A stretch of 64,000 nt of DNA from Albidovulum inexpectatum (GTDB lineage Bacteria > Pseudomonadota > Alphaproteobacteria > Rhodobacterales > Rhodobacteraceae): the NCBI RefSeq assembly GCF_002927635.1, contig NZ_PRDS01000001.1, positions 558,001 through 622,000 of the forward strand. The letters are read 5' to 3'. A model generated the notes under the pieces. It worked only from the letters and a program-made list of their open reading frames with translations, searched no databases and was not told the origin of the DNA. Below, piece after piece: positions 1 to 9,370 of this stretch (its first letter is position 1; the number at the start of each line of letters is the position of its first letter). The position numbers and the translations under genes are program-made.

Positions 1-285
1 CTGAGCTGCAAGCGCCGCGCGCACGACATCGGCCTTCCATTGCGCCACGAAACCGTCATCGGCATGCATCAGCGCGCAGCCGCCACAGGCGCGGTAATGC
101 GGACAGTCCGGGCGGACGCGGTGCGGCGACGGGCGCAGGATCTTCGGCGCCTCGATCCGCCCGTCGCGACATTCGCCTTCGATCTCTTCGCCGGGCAGTG
201 TCATCGGCACGAAGACCGGAGCGCCATCGGGGCCGCGTGCGATGCCCTCGCCGCGGTGCCCAAGACGTTCGATCGTGACCTTCAT
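1..285 (-). CDS. TrmA/RlmD-type RNA uracil-5 methyltransferase (3' end off window)
   Basis: The first 95 codons of a class I SAM-dependent RNA methyltransferase; the rest runs off the left edge. The N-terminus looks like a TRAM-type RNA-binding domain (about residues 1-50). It is followed by Cys61, Cys67 and Cys70 in a C-x5-C-x2-C arrangement (CPHYRACGGC), the iron-sulfur cluster motif of RumA/RlmD enzymes that make 5-methyluridine in 23S rRNA. The catalytic part is outside the window, so the exact target is not decided. The ATG overlaps the stop of the upstream ABC exporter (ATGA), which suggests translational coupling. Confidence 0.85.
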   Translation of the reverse strand, partial: MKVTIERLGHRGEGIARGPDGAPVFVPMTLPGEEIEGECRDGRIEAPKILRPSPHRVRPDCPHYRACGGCALMHADDGFVAQWKADVVRAALAAQ

Positions 286-2114
286 TCCGCCGCCTCGTCC
301 ATGCAGATGAACCCGCCCGATTGCCGCGCCCAATAGCGGGCGTACAGCCCGCCGCGCGCCAGCAATTCGGCATGTGTCCCTTCCTCGACGATCCGGCCGG
401 CGTCAAGGACGACGATGCGGTCCATCTCGGCGATGGTGGACAGGCGGTGGGCGATGGCCAGCACGGTCTTGCCCTGCATCACGCGATGTAGCGCCTCCTG
501 CACCTGGGCCTCGACCTCGGAATCCAGCGCCGAGGTCGCCTCGTCCAGCACCAGGATCGGCGCGTTCTTCAGAAAGGCGCGAGCAAGCGCGATGCGCTGG
601 CGCTGACCTCCCGACAGCTTGACCCCGCGATCGCCCAGATGCGCGTCATAGCCCACCCGGCCCTTGTGGTCGCGCAGGGCGCGGATGAAGTCGTCCGCCT
701 CGGCCGCGCGTGCGGCGGCGATCACCTCATCCTCGGTCGCGTCGGGCCGGCCATACAGGATGTTGTCGCGGGCCGAGCGGTTGAACATCGCGGTTTCCTG
801 CGTGACCATCGCGATCTGACGGCGCAGGCTTTCCTGCGTCACGTCGCGCACATCGTGCCCGTCGATCAGGATGCGGCCTTCCTCGGCGTCATAGAGCCGC
901 AGAAGCAGCGCGACCAGCGTCGATTTCCCCGCCCCCGAGGCGCCGACGATTCCGATCTTCTCGCCCGGGGCGACGTGCAGCGTGACATGCGACAGCCCGC
1001 CCGAGGCGCGTCCATAGGCAAAGCTGACATCCTCGAAACGGATATCGCCGCGCACGCGCTCCAGCGTGATCGCATCGGGCGCATCGGTCAGCTGGTGCGG
1101 CGGCGTCAGGGTGCGCATCCCGTCCTCGACCTCGCCGATCGAGGAATAGATGGACATCAGCGTGAAGCTGACCCAGCCGGTCATCTGGGCGATGCGGATC
1201 GACACCGCCCCGGCCGCGGCGATATCGCCCGGGCTGGCCGCGCCGCGGGTCCACAGCCACAGCGTTCCGCCGATCAGGGCAACCGGCAGCAGGCCCGAAA
1301 GCGTCATCAGCGAATAGCGGAACATCGCCGAAAGCACGCCGAAATCGACCGCCCGTTCGCGAAAGCCCGCCATGGCCCGCAGGGCGGCCTTGTCCTCGTG
1401 CTCGGCATGGGCAAACAGCTTGACGGTCTTGATGTTGGTGATCGTGTCCACGACCTGCCCCGTGACCAGCGCCCGCGCGCCCGCGCGCTCGGCCGAGCGC
1501 GCGCGGATTCGGGGCAGGAAGGCGCGGATCAGCAGGACATACAGCACCACCCAGACCGCCATGACCGCCGCCATGCGCGCGTCAATCGCGATCAGGAATG
1601 CCACCGAGCCGATCAGCGACGCCAGCGCGAATGAAATGGTATTGATCGTTTCGCTGGCCACATCCGTCACCGCGCGGGCGGTCTGCATCTGCTTTTGCGC
1701 GATCCGGCCGGCAAAGTCGTTGTCGAAGAAGGTCACCGCCTGGCCCATCGTCCAGCGATGCAGTCGCGACAGGACCAGCGGCAGGACATTGGGTTGCACG
1801 ACGATCGAGTTCGATGCCGAGGACAGGCCGAACGCGACCGGCCGCACCAGCATCATGAACAGCACAAAGCCCAGAAGGAACGGCCAGTGATCGGTCACGA
1901 TCCGCTCGGGCTGGTTCAGGCCCGCCAGATCGACGACCGCGCCCAGATACCAGGCCGTGACGACCTCCATGACACCGGCCAGGGCCGACAGAGCCGCCGC
2001 GCCGATCAGCGGCGCCCATGCCCCGGACAGGCACCACATGAAGAACGCGCCAAGGCTGCGCGGCGGCGGCCCATCGGCCGGGCGGAAGGCGTCGATCAGG
2101 TCGGCGATGCGCAT
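282..2114 (-). CDS. ABC exporter, fused permease and ATPase
   Basis: A 610-residue half-transporter. An N-terminal six-helix ABC type-1 membrane domain (about residues 25-330) is fused to an ATPase. The ATPase shows Walker A GASGAGKST near residue 390, the signature LSGGQRQR near 500 and Walker B ILVLDEATSALD near 522. It would work as a homodimer or heterodimer in the inner membrane, pumping lipids, peptides or drugs outward; the substrate cannot be read from sequence. I chose the internal ATG giving MRIADLID because the 20 residues upstream are Arg/Pro-rich and unlike the family. The stop overlaps the downstream methyltransferase start. Confidence 0.88.
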   Translation of the reverse strand: MRIADLIDAFRPADGPPPRSLGAFFMWCLSGAWAPLIGAAALSALAGVMEVVTAWYLGAVVDLAGLNQPERIVTDHWPFLLGFVLFMMLVRPVAFGLSSASNSIVVQPNVLPLVLSRLHRWTMGQAVTFFDNDFAGRIAQKQMQTARAVTDVASETINTISFALASLIGSVAFLIAIDARMAAVMAVWVVLYVLLIRAFLPRIRARSAERAGARALVTGQVVDTITNIKTVKLFAHAEHEDKAALRAMAGFRERAVDFGVLSAMFRYSLMTLSGLLPVALIGGTLWLWTRGAASPGDIAAAGAVSIRIAQMTGWVSFTLMSIYSSIGEVEDGMRTLTPPHQLTDAPDAITLERVRGDIRFEDVSFAYGRASGGLSHVTLHVAPGEKIGIVGASGAGKSTLVALLLRLYDAEEGRILIDGHDVRDVTQESLRRQIAMVTQETAMFNRSARDNILYGRPDATEDEVIAAARAAEADDFIRALRDHKGRVGYDAHLGDRGVKLSGGQRQRIALARAFLKNAPILVLDEATSALDSEVEAQVQEALHRVMQGKTVLAIAHRLSTIAEMDRIVVLDAGRIVEEGTHAELLARGGLYARYWARQSGGFICMDEAAE

Positions 2115-2211
2115 GGGCAGGTCTCCGGGACGGGCGGTCGTGACACGCGCGCGGCGCGGGGGCCGCCCCAACAAGGTAACGCGTGTCGCCGGGGCGGCAA
2201 GGGCACGCCGA

Positions 2212-2808
2212 TCAGTGGCGCAGGATCTCGACCACCGACAGGACGATCAGCAGGGCCATGACGATGTTGAACGCGCGCAGGCGGCGTTCGCTGGTCAGCC
2301 AGCGCGCGATGGCCTGGCCCGCCAGCGTCCAGACGGTTGCCGAACAGAAGCCAAGGCCCAGGAACACGACCGCCACGGTCACCGCCGACAGGACCGGCGC
2401 CTGGGGCAGCACGAATTGCGACGTCGCCGCGACCGCCATCGACCATGCCTTGGGATTGATCCATTGAAAGCCCAGCGCCTCGACCAGGCGCATCGGGCGC
2501 GCCGGCCCCTGCCCCGACCCCAGTCCGCCCGATGTCGCGATCTTCCACGCGATCCACAGCAACAGCGCCGCACCGCCCCAGCGCAGACCTTCGCGCAGCA
2601 GCACCGATGTCTGGAACAGCCCGGCCAGCGTCAGCCCGACGACCAGCATCATCAGCGGAAATCCGGCCGCAACCCCCACCAGATGCGGCAGCGTTCGGCG
2701 CAGGCCGAAATTCGCCCCGGAAGCGGCCAGCATGGCGTTGTTCGGCCCCGGCGTGAACAGGGTCGCAACGGCAAGCGCGAACAAGGCGGGCAGCATCTGG
2801 GCGGGCAT
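2212..2808 (-). CDS. LysE/RhtB family amino-acid exporter
   Basis: A 198-residue, strongly hydrophobic protein with about six predicted membrane helices and the family signature near the N-terminus (FTPGPNNAMLAASG, about residues 18-31). LysE/RhtB proteins export amino acids or related metabolites across the inner membrane. The length matches the family. It stands alone, about 50 bases downstream of the CCA-adding enzyme on the same strand. The substrate is not predictable. Confidence 0.88.
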   Translation of the reverse strand: MPAQMLPALFALAVATLFTPGPNNAMLAASGANFGLRRTLPHLVGVAAGFPLMMLVVGLTLAGLFQTSVLLREGLRWGGAALLLWIAWKIATSGGLGSGQGPARPMRLVEALGFQWINPKAWSMAVAATSQFVLPQAPVLSAVTVAVVFLGLGFCSATVWTLAGQAIARWLTSERRLRAFNIVMALLIVLSVVEILRH

Positions 2809-2858
2809 GGTGGCGATATCCTCTCAGGCGCGCAGCAAAGCGGTTTGGCGCGCCGGAC

Positions 2859-4001
2859 TCAAGGCAGCAATTGTTCCCGCGACAATGAAAATCCCGAACG
2901 GATCCAGCGTTCCTCGGCCTCTTTCAGCCGCGCGCCAAGTTCGGCGCCCTGATAGCGCGGCATCAGGTCCGCGGCGCGCAGTGGAAAGACCGCGGCCGCC
3001 CCGCGTGCGATCTCGTCTTCCCAGCCGGGGGGCAAGGGCGCACCCGTCATCGCCGATCGCAACAGAATGGCGTCGCGCGCGATCTGCGCCCCGTGACGAT
3101 AGGCCAGCTCGGCCGGTCCGGCGCCGCTTTCGACGGCGGATTTCAGGCTGTGCAGGTGGCGCGCCTCGGCGCGCGAAAGGCGCAGGGCTTCCTCCTCGTC
3201 CGATCCGCCCAGGGCGGCCAGGCGGCGACGCCAGTCCGGCGCATAGGGTGGTTCGAGATGCACAAGCGGCGCAACGAAGCGGCTGGTCGCGCCGGGCAGG
3301 ATGCGATGAAGAACGCCCGCACTCTCCATCCCGGCCAGGGCGGGGGCCGGGTCGGGCGCGTCCAGAAGCCGGCGCATCTCGTGCCCGATCCGTTCGCGCG
3401 ACAGGCGCGTGATTCCGTCGGCATTGGCGGCACAGGCGGCCAGCGCATCGGGGTCCATGCCGGCCTGCGGGTCGCCATAATGGGCGTGAAAGCGAAAGAA
3501 GCGCAGGATGCGCAGGTAATCCTCGCGAATCCGCGCTTCGGGGTCACCGACGAACCGCACCCTTCGGGCCAGAAGGTCGGGCAGGCCGCCCAGCGGGTCG
3601 ATCACCTGCCCGTCGGCATCGGCATAAAGCGCGTTCATCGTGAAATCGCGCCGCGCGGCGTCGTCCTCGATCCGGTACGAGAAAGCCACGACCGCGCGGC
3701 GGCCATCGGTGGTCACGTCGCGCCGAAAGGTCGTGACCTCGTGCGGGATGCCGTTGTGGATCACCGTCACGGTGCCGTGGTCGAGCCCCGTCGGCACCAC
3801 CTTGAATCCCGCATCGCGGGCAAGCTCGGCCACGCGCTGGGGGCGGGCGTCGGTCGCGATGTCCACATCGGCGATGGGGACGCCCAGGATCGCGTTGCGC
3901 ACGCATCCCCCGACGACATAGGCCTGATGCCCGGCGCCATTCAGCAGGCGCAGGATCCGCTGGGTGCCTTCTTCCTCGATCCAGTCGCCCGAAAGCTTCA
4001 T
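2859..4001 (-). CDS. cca: CCA tRNA nucleotidyltransferase
   Basis: Adds or repairs the 3' CCA end of tRNAs. The 380-residue protein has the class II nucleotidyltransferase core at its N-terminus: GGCVRN at 31-36 and the metal-binding DVD at 45-47. A second basic motif (RRDFTMNAL) lies near residue 120 and a poly(A) polymerase-type RNA-binding region follows (RILRFFRFHA, about 170). The C-terminal half is the helical tRNA-binding part. The ATG overlaps the upstream Nudix stop by four bases (ATGA), so the two are probably co-translated; a Nudix-cca pairing is common in this order. Confidence 0.93.
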   Translation of the reverse strand: MKLSGDWIEEEGTQRILRLLNGAGHQAYVVGGCVRNAILGVPIADVDIATDARPQRVAELARDAGFKVVPTGLDHGTVTVIHNGIPHEVTTFRRDVTTDGRRAVVAFSYRIEDDAARRDFTMNALYADADGQVIDPLGGLPDLLARRVRFVGDPEARIREDYLRILRFFRFHAHYGDPQAGMDPDALAACAANADGITRLSRERIGHEMRRLLDAPDPAPALAGMESAGVLHRILPGATSRFVAPLVHLEPPYAPDWRRRLAALGGSDEEEALRLSRAEARHLHSLKSAVESGAGPAELAYRHGAQIARDAILLRSAMTGAPLPPGWEDEIARGAAAVFPLRAADLMPRYQGAELGARLKEAEERWIRSGFSLSREQLLP

Positions 4002-4627
4002 CGCGTCCCCTGCCCGTCGACCATCGCCTCGGCCAATGCGCGCAGCATACGCGCGGTTGCGCCCCAGATGTAATAGGGCCCCCAGGGCACGACCCAGTAA
4101 TGCCGCCGTTGCCCGCGCCAGCGCCTGCCCTCGACGCGATAACGCGCGGGATCGGCCAGGTGGGCCAGCGGGACAAGAAAGACCTCGTCAACCTCGCCGG
4201 CCTCGGGGACCGGGTCGAAGGGCCGCAGGACGCGCCCGAAGACGGGTGTCACGGCATAGCCGGTCACGGTCTCGTGCGCGGGCCATGTGCCCAGGATCTC
4301 GACCGCGTCTGCAGGCAGGCCGATTTCCTCGCGCGCCTCGCGCAGGGCGGCGGCGGCCGGACCGGCATCGCCCGCATCGATCTTGCCGCCCGGAAAGGCG
4401 ATCTGGCCCGGGTGATGCTTCAGCCGCGATGACCGCTTGGTCAGCACGATCGCGGGCCCCCGCGCGGTGTCGGCCAGCGCGACCAGAACGGCCGCCGGCC
4501 GCAGCCGGCGGTTTTCGGGCAGGACGAAGCCCGGGTTCAGGTCATGGTCCGAAGTCGGCCCCGCAGGGCGGCCGACAGCCCGCAGAAAGGCCGCGACCAG
4601 GGCCTTGTCCGCGGTGTCATTCGCCAT
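3998..4627 (-). CDS. Nudix hydrolase, CoA pyrophosphatase type
   Basis: A 209-residue Nudix protein. The Nudix box is GGKIDAG...LREAREEIGL, preceded by HHPGQIAFPGG, the extra motif typical of coenzyme A diphosphatases (NudL/UPF0035 group). It would hydrolyse CoA or its derivatives to 4'-phosphopantetheine and 3',5'-ADP. The position usually held by Glu in G-x5-E is Asp here, a small departure. I use the ATG giving MANDTADK; an upstream in-frame extension is Arg-rich and lies inside hslO. It overlaps hslO upstream by 11 bases and cca downstream by 4. Confidence 0.85.
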   Translation of the reverse strand: MANDTADKALVAAFLRAVGRPAGPTSDHDLNPGFVLPENRRLRPAAVLVALADTARGPAIVLTKRSSRLKHHPGQIAFPGGKIDAGDAGPAAAALREAREEIGLPADAVEILGTWPAHETVTGYAVTPVFGRVLRPFDPVPEAGEVDEVFLVPLAHLADPARYRVEGRRWRGQRRHYWVVPWGPYYIWGATARMLRALAEAMVDGQGTR

Positions 4628-5615
4628 CGTCCGGCGTCCGCGTCGCCTCGAACCCCAGGGTCGCCGGGTCGAATTCGTAATGCGCGCCGCAGAATTGGCA
4701 ATCCGCCGTGACGATGCCCTCATCGGTCGTCATGTGCGAGATGTCCTTGGCCGAATAGATCGACAGGCTGGTGCGCACCTTCTCGGGCGAACACGAGCAG
4801 CCAAAGCGCACGGACTGGGCGTCGAAGACGCGCGGGCCTTCCTCGTGGAACAGGCGCACCAGAAGATCGGTGGGCGAAACCTTCGGCCCGATCAGTTCGT
4901 CCTCCTGGATGGTGGACAGCAGGATGTTGGTGCGGTTCCAGTTCTCGCTCTCTTCGCCCTTGAGAATGTCGTTGGCGGTCATCAGACCCTGCTCGCCGCT
5001 GGCACCGCCGGACGCGCCCGACCCGGAGGACGCGGGCATCACCTGCAACATGACGCCACCCGCGCGCCAGATGTCGCGCCCCTCGGCCCTTTCGCGCCGC
5101 CAGGCCAGCATGAAGCGTGTCGGGAGCTGCTCGGACTGGGCGAAATAGCTTTCGGCGCAGGCCGCCAGAGAGCCGCCCGACAGCGGCGTGATCCCCTGAT
5201 AGGGCAGCGTGCCCGCGCCCTGGTCGATCAGCACCGCGAAATAGCCCTGACCGATCTGATCGAAGGCCGGACCTTCGGGATCCAGCCGATCGGGGTCGTA
5301 CGAGGCCCAGGCGCGAATCCGCGCCGGCTCGCCTTCGGCTGATGGCGCGTAATAATCCGTTGCGATGATGCGGATCGGCCCGTCGCCACGCACCTGCAGC
5401 GACAGCTTCCAGCGCAGCTTGATCGCCTGACCGATCAGCGCGGTCAGCAGCGCGGCTTCGGCCACCAGCGCCTCGACGGGGGCGGGATAGTCATGCTGGG
5501 ACAGGATCTGGTCCAGTGTGCCGTCAAGCCGCGCGACGCGGCCGCGAATGTCCGAGCGGTCCAGCTGGAACGGCAATATCGTGTCGTCCCACGCGATCTG
5601 AGAAAGGGTCGTCAT
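4617..5615 (-). CDS. hslO: Redox-regulated chaperone Hsp33
   Basis: A 332-residue heat-shock holdase activated by oxidation in the cytoplasm. The C-terminal zinc/redox switch is visible as CSC (Cys273, Cys275) and CQFC (Cys306, Cys309); these four cysteines bind zinc when reduced and form disulfides on oxidation. The N-terminal part reads as the Hsp33 substrate-binding domain. I chose the ATG giving MTTLSQIAWDD; the long in-frame upstream extension crosses the divergent Nudix gene and is not plausible. First gene of the hslO-nudix-cca run. Confidence 0.93.
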   Translation of the reverse strand: MTTLSQIAWDDTILPFQLDRSDIRGRVARLDGTLDQILSQHDYPAPVEALVAEAALLTALIGQAIKLRWKLSLQVRGDGPIRIIATDYYAPSAEGEPARIRAWASYDPDRLDPEGPAFDQIGQGYFAVLIDQGAGTLPYQGITPLSGGSLAACAESYFAQSEQLPTRFMLAWRRERAEGRDIWRAGGVMLQVMPASSGSGASGGASGEQGLMTANDILKGEESENWNRTNILLSTIQEDELIGPKVSPTDLLVRLFHEEGPRVFDAQSVRFGCSCSPEKVRTSLSIYSAKDISHMTTDEGIVTADCQFCGAHYEFDPATLGFEATRTPDDGE

Positions 5616-5717
5616 CGGGGTCTTCCTTTGCGGGCCTTGCCCTGCCATACAGGGCAAATATGGGAACGACAACCGACGGGCCAAGCCCCCGGCGGCAGAT
5701 CGGGCGGGAATGACGGC

Positions 5718-6176
5718 GTGATACCCAGATTTGGCGAGCCAATCCGCCGCGACCGGCGCTATCGCATCCGGCACGGCGCCTATGCCGTCATCCTGCGTGG
5801 CCCGGAGGTTCTGCTGACCCGCCAGGACGGCCCAAGGCCCGAGTTCCAGCTGCCGGGCGGAGGACTGGACCCGGGCGAGCCGCCCCTGCGGGCGCTGCAT
5901 CGCGAAGTCGCCGAGGAAACGGGCTGGCGCATCGCGGCGCCGCGGCGCCTGGGGGCGTTCCGACGCTTCGTCTACATGCCCGAATATGAAAGATGGGCCG
6001 AAAAGCTGTGTACGGTCTATCTGGCGCGTCCGCTGGCGCGTCTGGGCCCCCCTACCGAGGCGGGTCATGACGCGTTCTGGCTTCCCGCCCCGGTCGCGGT
6101 CGATCTTCTGGGCAATGACGGCGACCAGTTCTACCTGCGCCTGGCCATGCGTCAGCTGGGGCTGGGCCCACGATAA
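5718..6176 (+). CDS. Nudix hydrolase (small, substrate unknown)
   Basis: About 152 residues from a GTG start, with a complete Nudix box (GGGLDPGEPPLRALHREVAEETGW, residues about 47-70), so it cleaves some nucleoside diphosphate-X compound with Mg2+. Nothing indicates the substrate. The start is a GTG after a GGGCGGGA stretch because no ATG lies between it and the divergent hslO gene; an earlier in-frame ATG lies within hslO. The 3' end overlaps the convergent phosphatase gene by 25 bases. Confidence 0.78.
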   Translation: MIPRFGEPIRRDRRYRIRHGAYAVILRGPEVLLTRQDGPRPEFQLPGGGLDPGEPPLRALHREVAEETGWRIAAPRRLGAFRRFVYMPEYERWAEKLCTVYLARPLARLGPPTEAGHDAFWLPAPVAVDLLGNDGDQFYLRLAMRQLGLGPR

Positions 6177-7396
6177 TCGAACAGGATTGCCGAAACGTCG
6201 TCGGCGGGCTCGGCGCCGGCATGGCGCACCACGCCCCGCATCAGGGCGTCCAGCATGGCCTGCCCCTTCAGGCCGCGCGTATCCCGCATCAGCGCCGCAA
6301 GCCCATCATCGCTCAGCTGGACGTGTGACCGGTTCTCGGCCTCGGTGATCCCGTCGGACACGATCAAGAGACGATCATCGGGCTGCATCTGCAGTTCCAC
6401 GTCCTGCCAGGCGCCATCCGGTATCAGCCCGATCGGCAGGCCGCCGGCCCCGATCGGGCGGACCGAGCCGTCCGGCCGCTGGATCATCGGATGCGGATGC
6501 CCCGCCTGCACAAGGCGGACCCGACCGCGTGACAGATCCACGATCGCATAGACCATCGTGAAATAGATGTCGGTGCGGATTTCCTCCAGCAGGATGGCGT
6601 TCAGCCGCGCGGCGACCTCGGCCGGAGGCCGGGGCTGGATCGTTCCATCCGGCATGCGGGTCATGGCGACATTCCCGTCCGACGCCACGCCGTGGAAAAA
6701 CCCCGCCAGCCGCGCGGTCATCAGGGCCGAGGTAATGCCGTGCCCCGACACGTCGATCGAGAACAATCCGACCCGGTCTCTGTCGATCGTGAAAAAGCCG
6801 ACCAGATCGCCCCCCACATGCCCCGCGGGCCGCAGCATCAGCGTCACCTCGCCCGCGTCGAAGTCGCGATGCGTTTCGCGCAGCAGGCTTTGCTGCAGCT
6901 TGCGTGCCTCGGCCAGGTCGCGGTTGATCATGTCGTGCATGCGGCGCAGCTCATCGAATGCCCTGGATACCAGGCGGTTCTTTTCGGTCAGCTCGCGTTC
7001 CATGCGCAGGATGCGATCACCGGCAAGGATACGGGCACGCAGCTCATCCCCGGTGATGGGCTTGATCAGGAAATCGTCGGCGCCTTTTTCGAGCCCCAGG
7101 ACGATCTCTTCCTTTTCGGCCTTCGATGTCAGAAGGATGAAATAGACATAGCGATCGCTGACAAGCCGCCGAATGGCCTGGCACAGTTCGATCCCCGACA
7201 TGCCGTCCATCATCCAGTCCGAGATCACCAGGTCGGGCGGTTCGGATTCGGCCAGCCGCAATGCCTGCTCGGCCGTTTCGGCCTGGATGACATGATGCCC
7301 GGACCGGACGAGCTGCGATTCAAGGATGCGCCGCTGGACGCGGCTGTCATCGACAACCAGAATCCGGCGGCCCTGCGGCTGCGAGGACCGGGCCAT
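6152..7396 (-). CDS. Response regulator fused to PP2C-type (SpoIIE/RsbU) phosphatase
   Basis: 414 residues. The N-terminal receiver (about 10-130) has the acidic pair Asp16/Asp17 and the expected phosphoacceptor Asp60 in ISDWMMDG. A linker predicted to be helical or coiled coil (about 135-185) leads to a PP2C/SpoIIE domain with GHVGGD and DVSGHG metal-binding motifs. Such proteins dephosphorylate anti-sigma-factor antagonists or similar partners when the receiver is phosphorylated. The ATG at MARSSQPQ is preferred over one 29 codons upstream because the receiver starts right after it. It is divergent from an Hpt protein, a likely phosphotransfer partner. Confidence 0.88.
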   Translation of the reverse strand: MARSSQPQGRRILVVDDSRVQRRILESQLVRSGHHVIQAETAEQALRLAESEPPDLVISDWMMDGMSGIELCQAIRRLVSDRYVYFILLTSKAEKEEIVLGLEKGADDFLIKPITGDELRARILAGDRILRMERELTEKNRLVSRAFDELRRMHDMINRDLAEARKLQQSLLRETHRDFDAGEVTLMLRPAGHVGGDLVGFFTIDRDRVGLFSIDVSGHGITSALMTARLAGFFHGVASDGNVAMTRMPDGTIQPRPPAEVAARLNAILLEEIRTDIYFTMVYAIVDLSRGRVRLVQAGHPHPMIQRPDGSVRPIGAGGLPIGLIPDGAWQDVELQMQPDDRLLIVSDGITEAENRSHVQLSDDGLAALMRDTRGLKGQAMLDALMRGVVRHAGAEPADDVSAILFDYRGPSPS

Positions 7397-7591
7397 GGCC
7401 GGGATTTCGGAAATCTTCGAGGCGACCTGCACGACAAAAACCCATACGAAACACGGGCCAGAAAAGCGCAGGGAAATTAACATGTGCTGAATGCACGTCT
7501 TAACCGTTGCGCAAGACCCGCCGGGCTAGGTTTGCCACGAAGCCCCGGGGCGGCAGCAATCAGCCCCCCGAATGCACAACGGAAGGCATCG

Positions 7592-7951
7592 ATGATCGAT
7601 TGGGATCACATAGACCAGCTGCGGCAAGAGCTGGGGCGAAATGAATTCTTGCATGTCGTCACGCTTTTCCTGGACGAAGTGCAAGAGGCGTTCGACCGGC
7701 TGAAACGTGCAACCGATGCCGGACAATTGCGCAGCGACCTGCACTTTCTGAAGGGCGCGGCGCTGAACCTGGGATTTCGCGACCTCGCGGCGAAATGCCG
7801 AACGGACGAAGCCATGCTTGCGGCGGGTCGATCCGACGCGGTCGATCTTGCGTCGATCATCGACTGCTTCACGCGCTCGCGCAGCGCTTTCCTTTCGGGC
7901 CTGGACCAGCGGGGTGAAACGTTGCCGGGCGCGCCCGCGCCGGGCCGATAG
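7592..7951 (+). CDS. Hpt-domain phosphotransfer protein
   Basis: A 119-residue protein made of one Hpt four-helix bundle. His51 in LHFLKGAALNLG matches the phosphorylated histidine context H-x-x-KG. Hpt proteins pass phosphate between hybrid kinases and response regulators. The ATG follows GGAAGG with a five-base spacer, whereas the upstream in-frame extension is not Hpt-like. It diverges from the receiver/PP2C phosphatase, so the simplest inference is that it loads or unloads Asp60 of that neighbour. No histidine kinase is present in the window. Confidence 0.85.
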   Translation: MIDWDHIDQLRQELGRNEFLHVVTLFLDEVQEAFDRLKRATDAGQLRSDLHFLKGAALNLGFRDLAAKCRTDEAMLAAGRSDAVDLASIIDCFTRSRSAFLSGLDQRGETLPGAPAPGR

Positions 7952-7963
7952 CCGCGCCTGTCT

Positions 7964-9211
7964 TCAGATCAGGAACTCGGCCAGGGTCTCGTCCTCGGTG
8001 ATGTCGCGCCAGGCGATGGCGGATTCGTCCAGTCTCTGGCGCAGGGCATCGAAATTGGCCGGATCCTTCGTCTCGATCCCGATCAGGACCGAGCCGAAAT
8101 TGCGCGCCGACTTCTTGAGGTATTCGAATCGCGCGATGTCGTCATCGGGGCCCAGAAGGTTCAGGAATTCCCGCAGCGCGCCCGGCCGCTGCGGCATCCG
8201 CAGAATGAAATACTTCTTCAGCCCTGAATAGCGCTGTGCCCTTTCCTTGACCTCGGGCAGACGCTCGAAATCGAAATTGCCGCCAGAGGTGACGCAGACC
8301 ACCGTCTTGCCCGCGATCTGGCTGGCCAGATCGGGCAGCGCGTCCACGGCAAGGGCGCCAGCAGGTTCCAGCACGATGCCCTCGACATTCAGCATGTCCA
8401 GCATCGTCACGCAGATCCGGTCTTCGGGCGCGGCCAGGACATGGGCGGGATCGACATGGCGCAGGCGCTCGAAAGGACGATCGCCGATGCGCGCAACCGC
8501 CGCCCCATCGACGAAGCTGTTCACGCGCGGCAGGGTCACGGGCTGGCCAGCCCGCAGCGCGGCGGCCAGACTTGCCCCGCCCGCCGGCTCGACATAGCGC
8601 AAGGCCGTCTGCGGCGCGGCCTCGCGCAGATAGGTCGTGACACCGGCGGCCAGCCCCCCGCCGCCCACCGGAACGACCACCATGTCCGGCGCGCGGCCCA
8701 GCTGTTCCAGGATCTCGACCGCGACCGAGGCCTGACCCTCGATCACGTCCGGATCGTCGAAGGGCGACAGGAAATGCGCGCCCGCCTCGGCACAGAAAGC
8801 CTGCGCCGCGGCCAGGGTCTGGTCGAAATAGTCACCGGTCAACCGGATCTCGATACAGTCGCCGCCAAAGATCCGGGTCTTGTCGATCTTCTGCTGAGGC
8901 GTCGTCACGGGCATGAAGATCGTGCCACGCACGCCGAAATGGCGGCAGGCATAGGCCATGCCCTGGGCGTGGTTGCCCGCGCTGGCGCAGACGAAATGGC
9001 CATGGCTGGGATCCTCGGCCAGGATGCGGCGCATGGCCGTGAACGCGCCGCGCAGCTTGTAGCTGCGCACGGGCGTCAGATCCTCGCGCTTCAGCCAGAC
9101 ATCGACGCCCAGACGCGCCGACAGGTGATCGTTGCGTTGCAGAGGCGTTGGCGGAAAGACATCCCGCAGGGCGCGGGTCGTGGCTTCGGCTGCATTTCGA
9201 AAATCGGTCAT
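7964..9211 (-). CDS. ilvA: Threonine ammonia-lyase (threonine dehydratase)
   Basis: 415 residues. A PLP-dependent fold II enzyme converting L-threonine to 2-oxobutanoate, the first committed step of isoleucine synthesis. The Schiff-base lysine is Lys52 in SYKLRGAF, the Gly-rich phosphate-binding loop is VGGGGLAAG (about residues 190-200), and a serine/threonine dehydratase ATP/PLP pattern is intact. The last 85 residues look like a single ACT-like regulatory domain ([17 protein letters not shown]), as in shorter IlvA forms. I start at [10 protein letters not shown]. Convergent with the Hpt gene, 12 bases apart, and divergent from argG. Confidence 0.93.
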   Translation of the reverse strand: MTDFRNAAEATTRALRDVFPPTPLQRNDHLSARLGVDVWLKREDLTPVRSYKLRGAFTAMRRILAEDPSHGHFVCASAGNHAQGMAYACRHFGVRGTIFMPVTTPQQKIDKTRIFGGDCIEIRLTGDYFDQTLAAAQAFCAEAGAHFLSPFDDPDVIEGQASVAVEILEQLGRAPDMVVVPVGGGGLAAGVTTYLREAAPQTALRYVEPAGGASLAAALRAGQPVTLPRVNSFVDGAAVARIGDRPFERLRHVDPAHVLAAPEDRICVTMLDMLNVEGIVLEPAGALAVDALPDLASQIAGKTVVCVTSGGNFDFERLPEVKERAQRYSGLKKYFILRMPQRPGALREFLNLLGPDDDIARFEYLKKSARNFGSVLIGIETKDPANFDALRQRLDESAIAWRDITEDETLAEFLI

Positions 9212-9370
9212 GTCCCGCTTGATGAACCAGCTTTCCCGCCCTTGCAAGCGTCACGGGGCCGGGCGCGACCGCGCGCCGCGCCGGAACCCGCGCAATCCTT
9301 GCCCAGCGCACGAAAAACGGCTATCGCGCATGGGATTGACCACTGCGTCCTCCATGCACAGGAAGGTTCC

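Noticed and set aside
7477-7505. Full CtrA site (TTAA-N7-TTAA) in the phosphatase/Hpt promoter
   Set aside because: Two TTAAC sequences exist, but 19 bases apart rather than 6-7; only half-sites.
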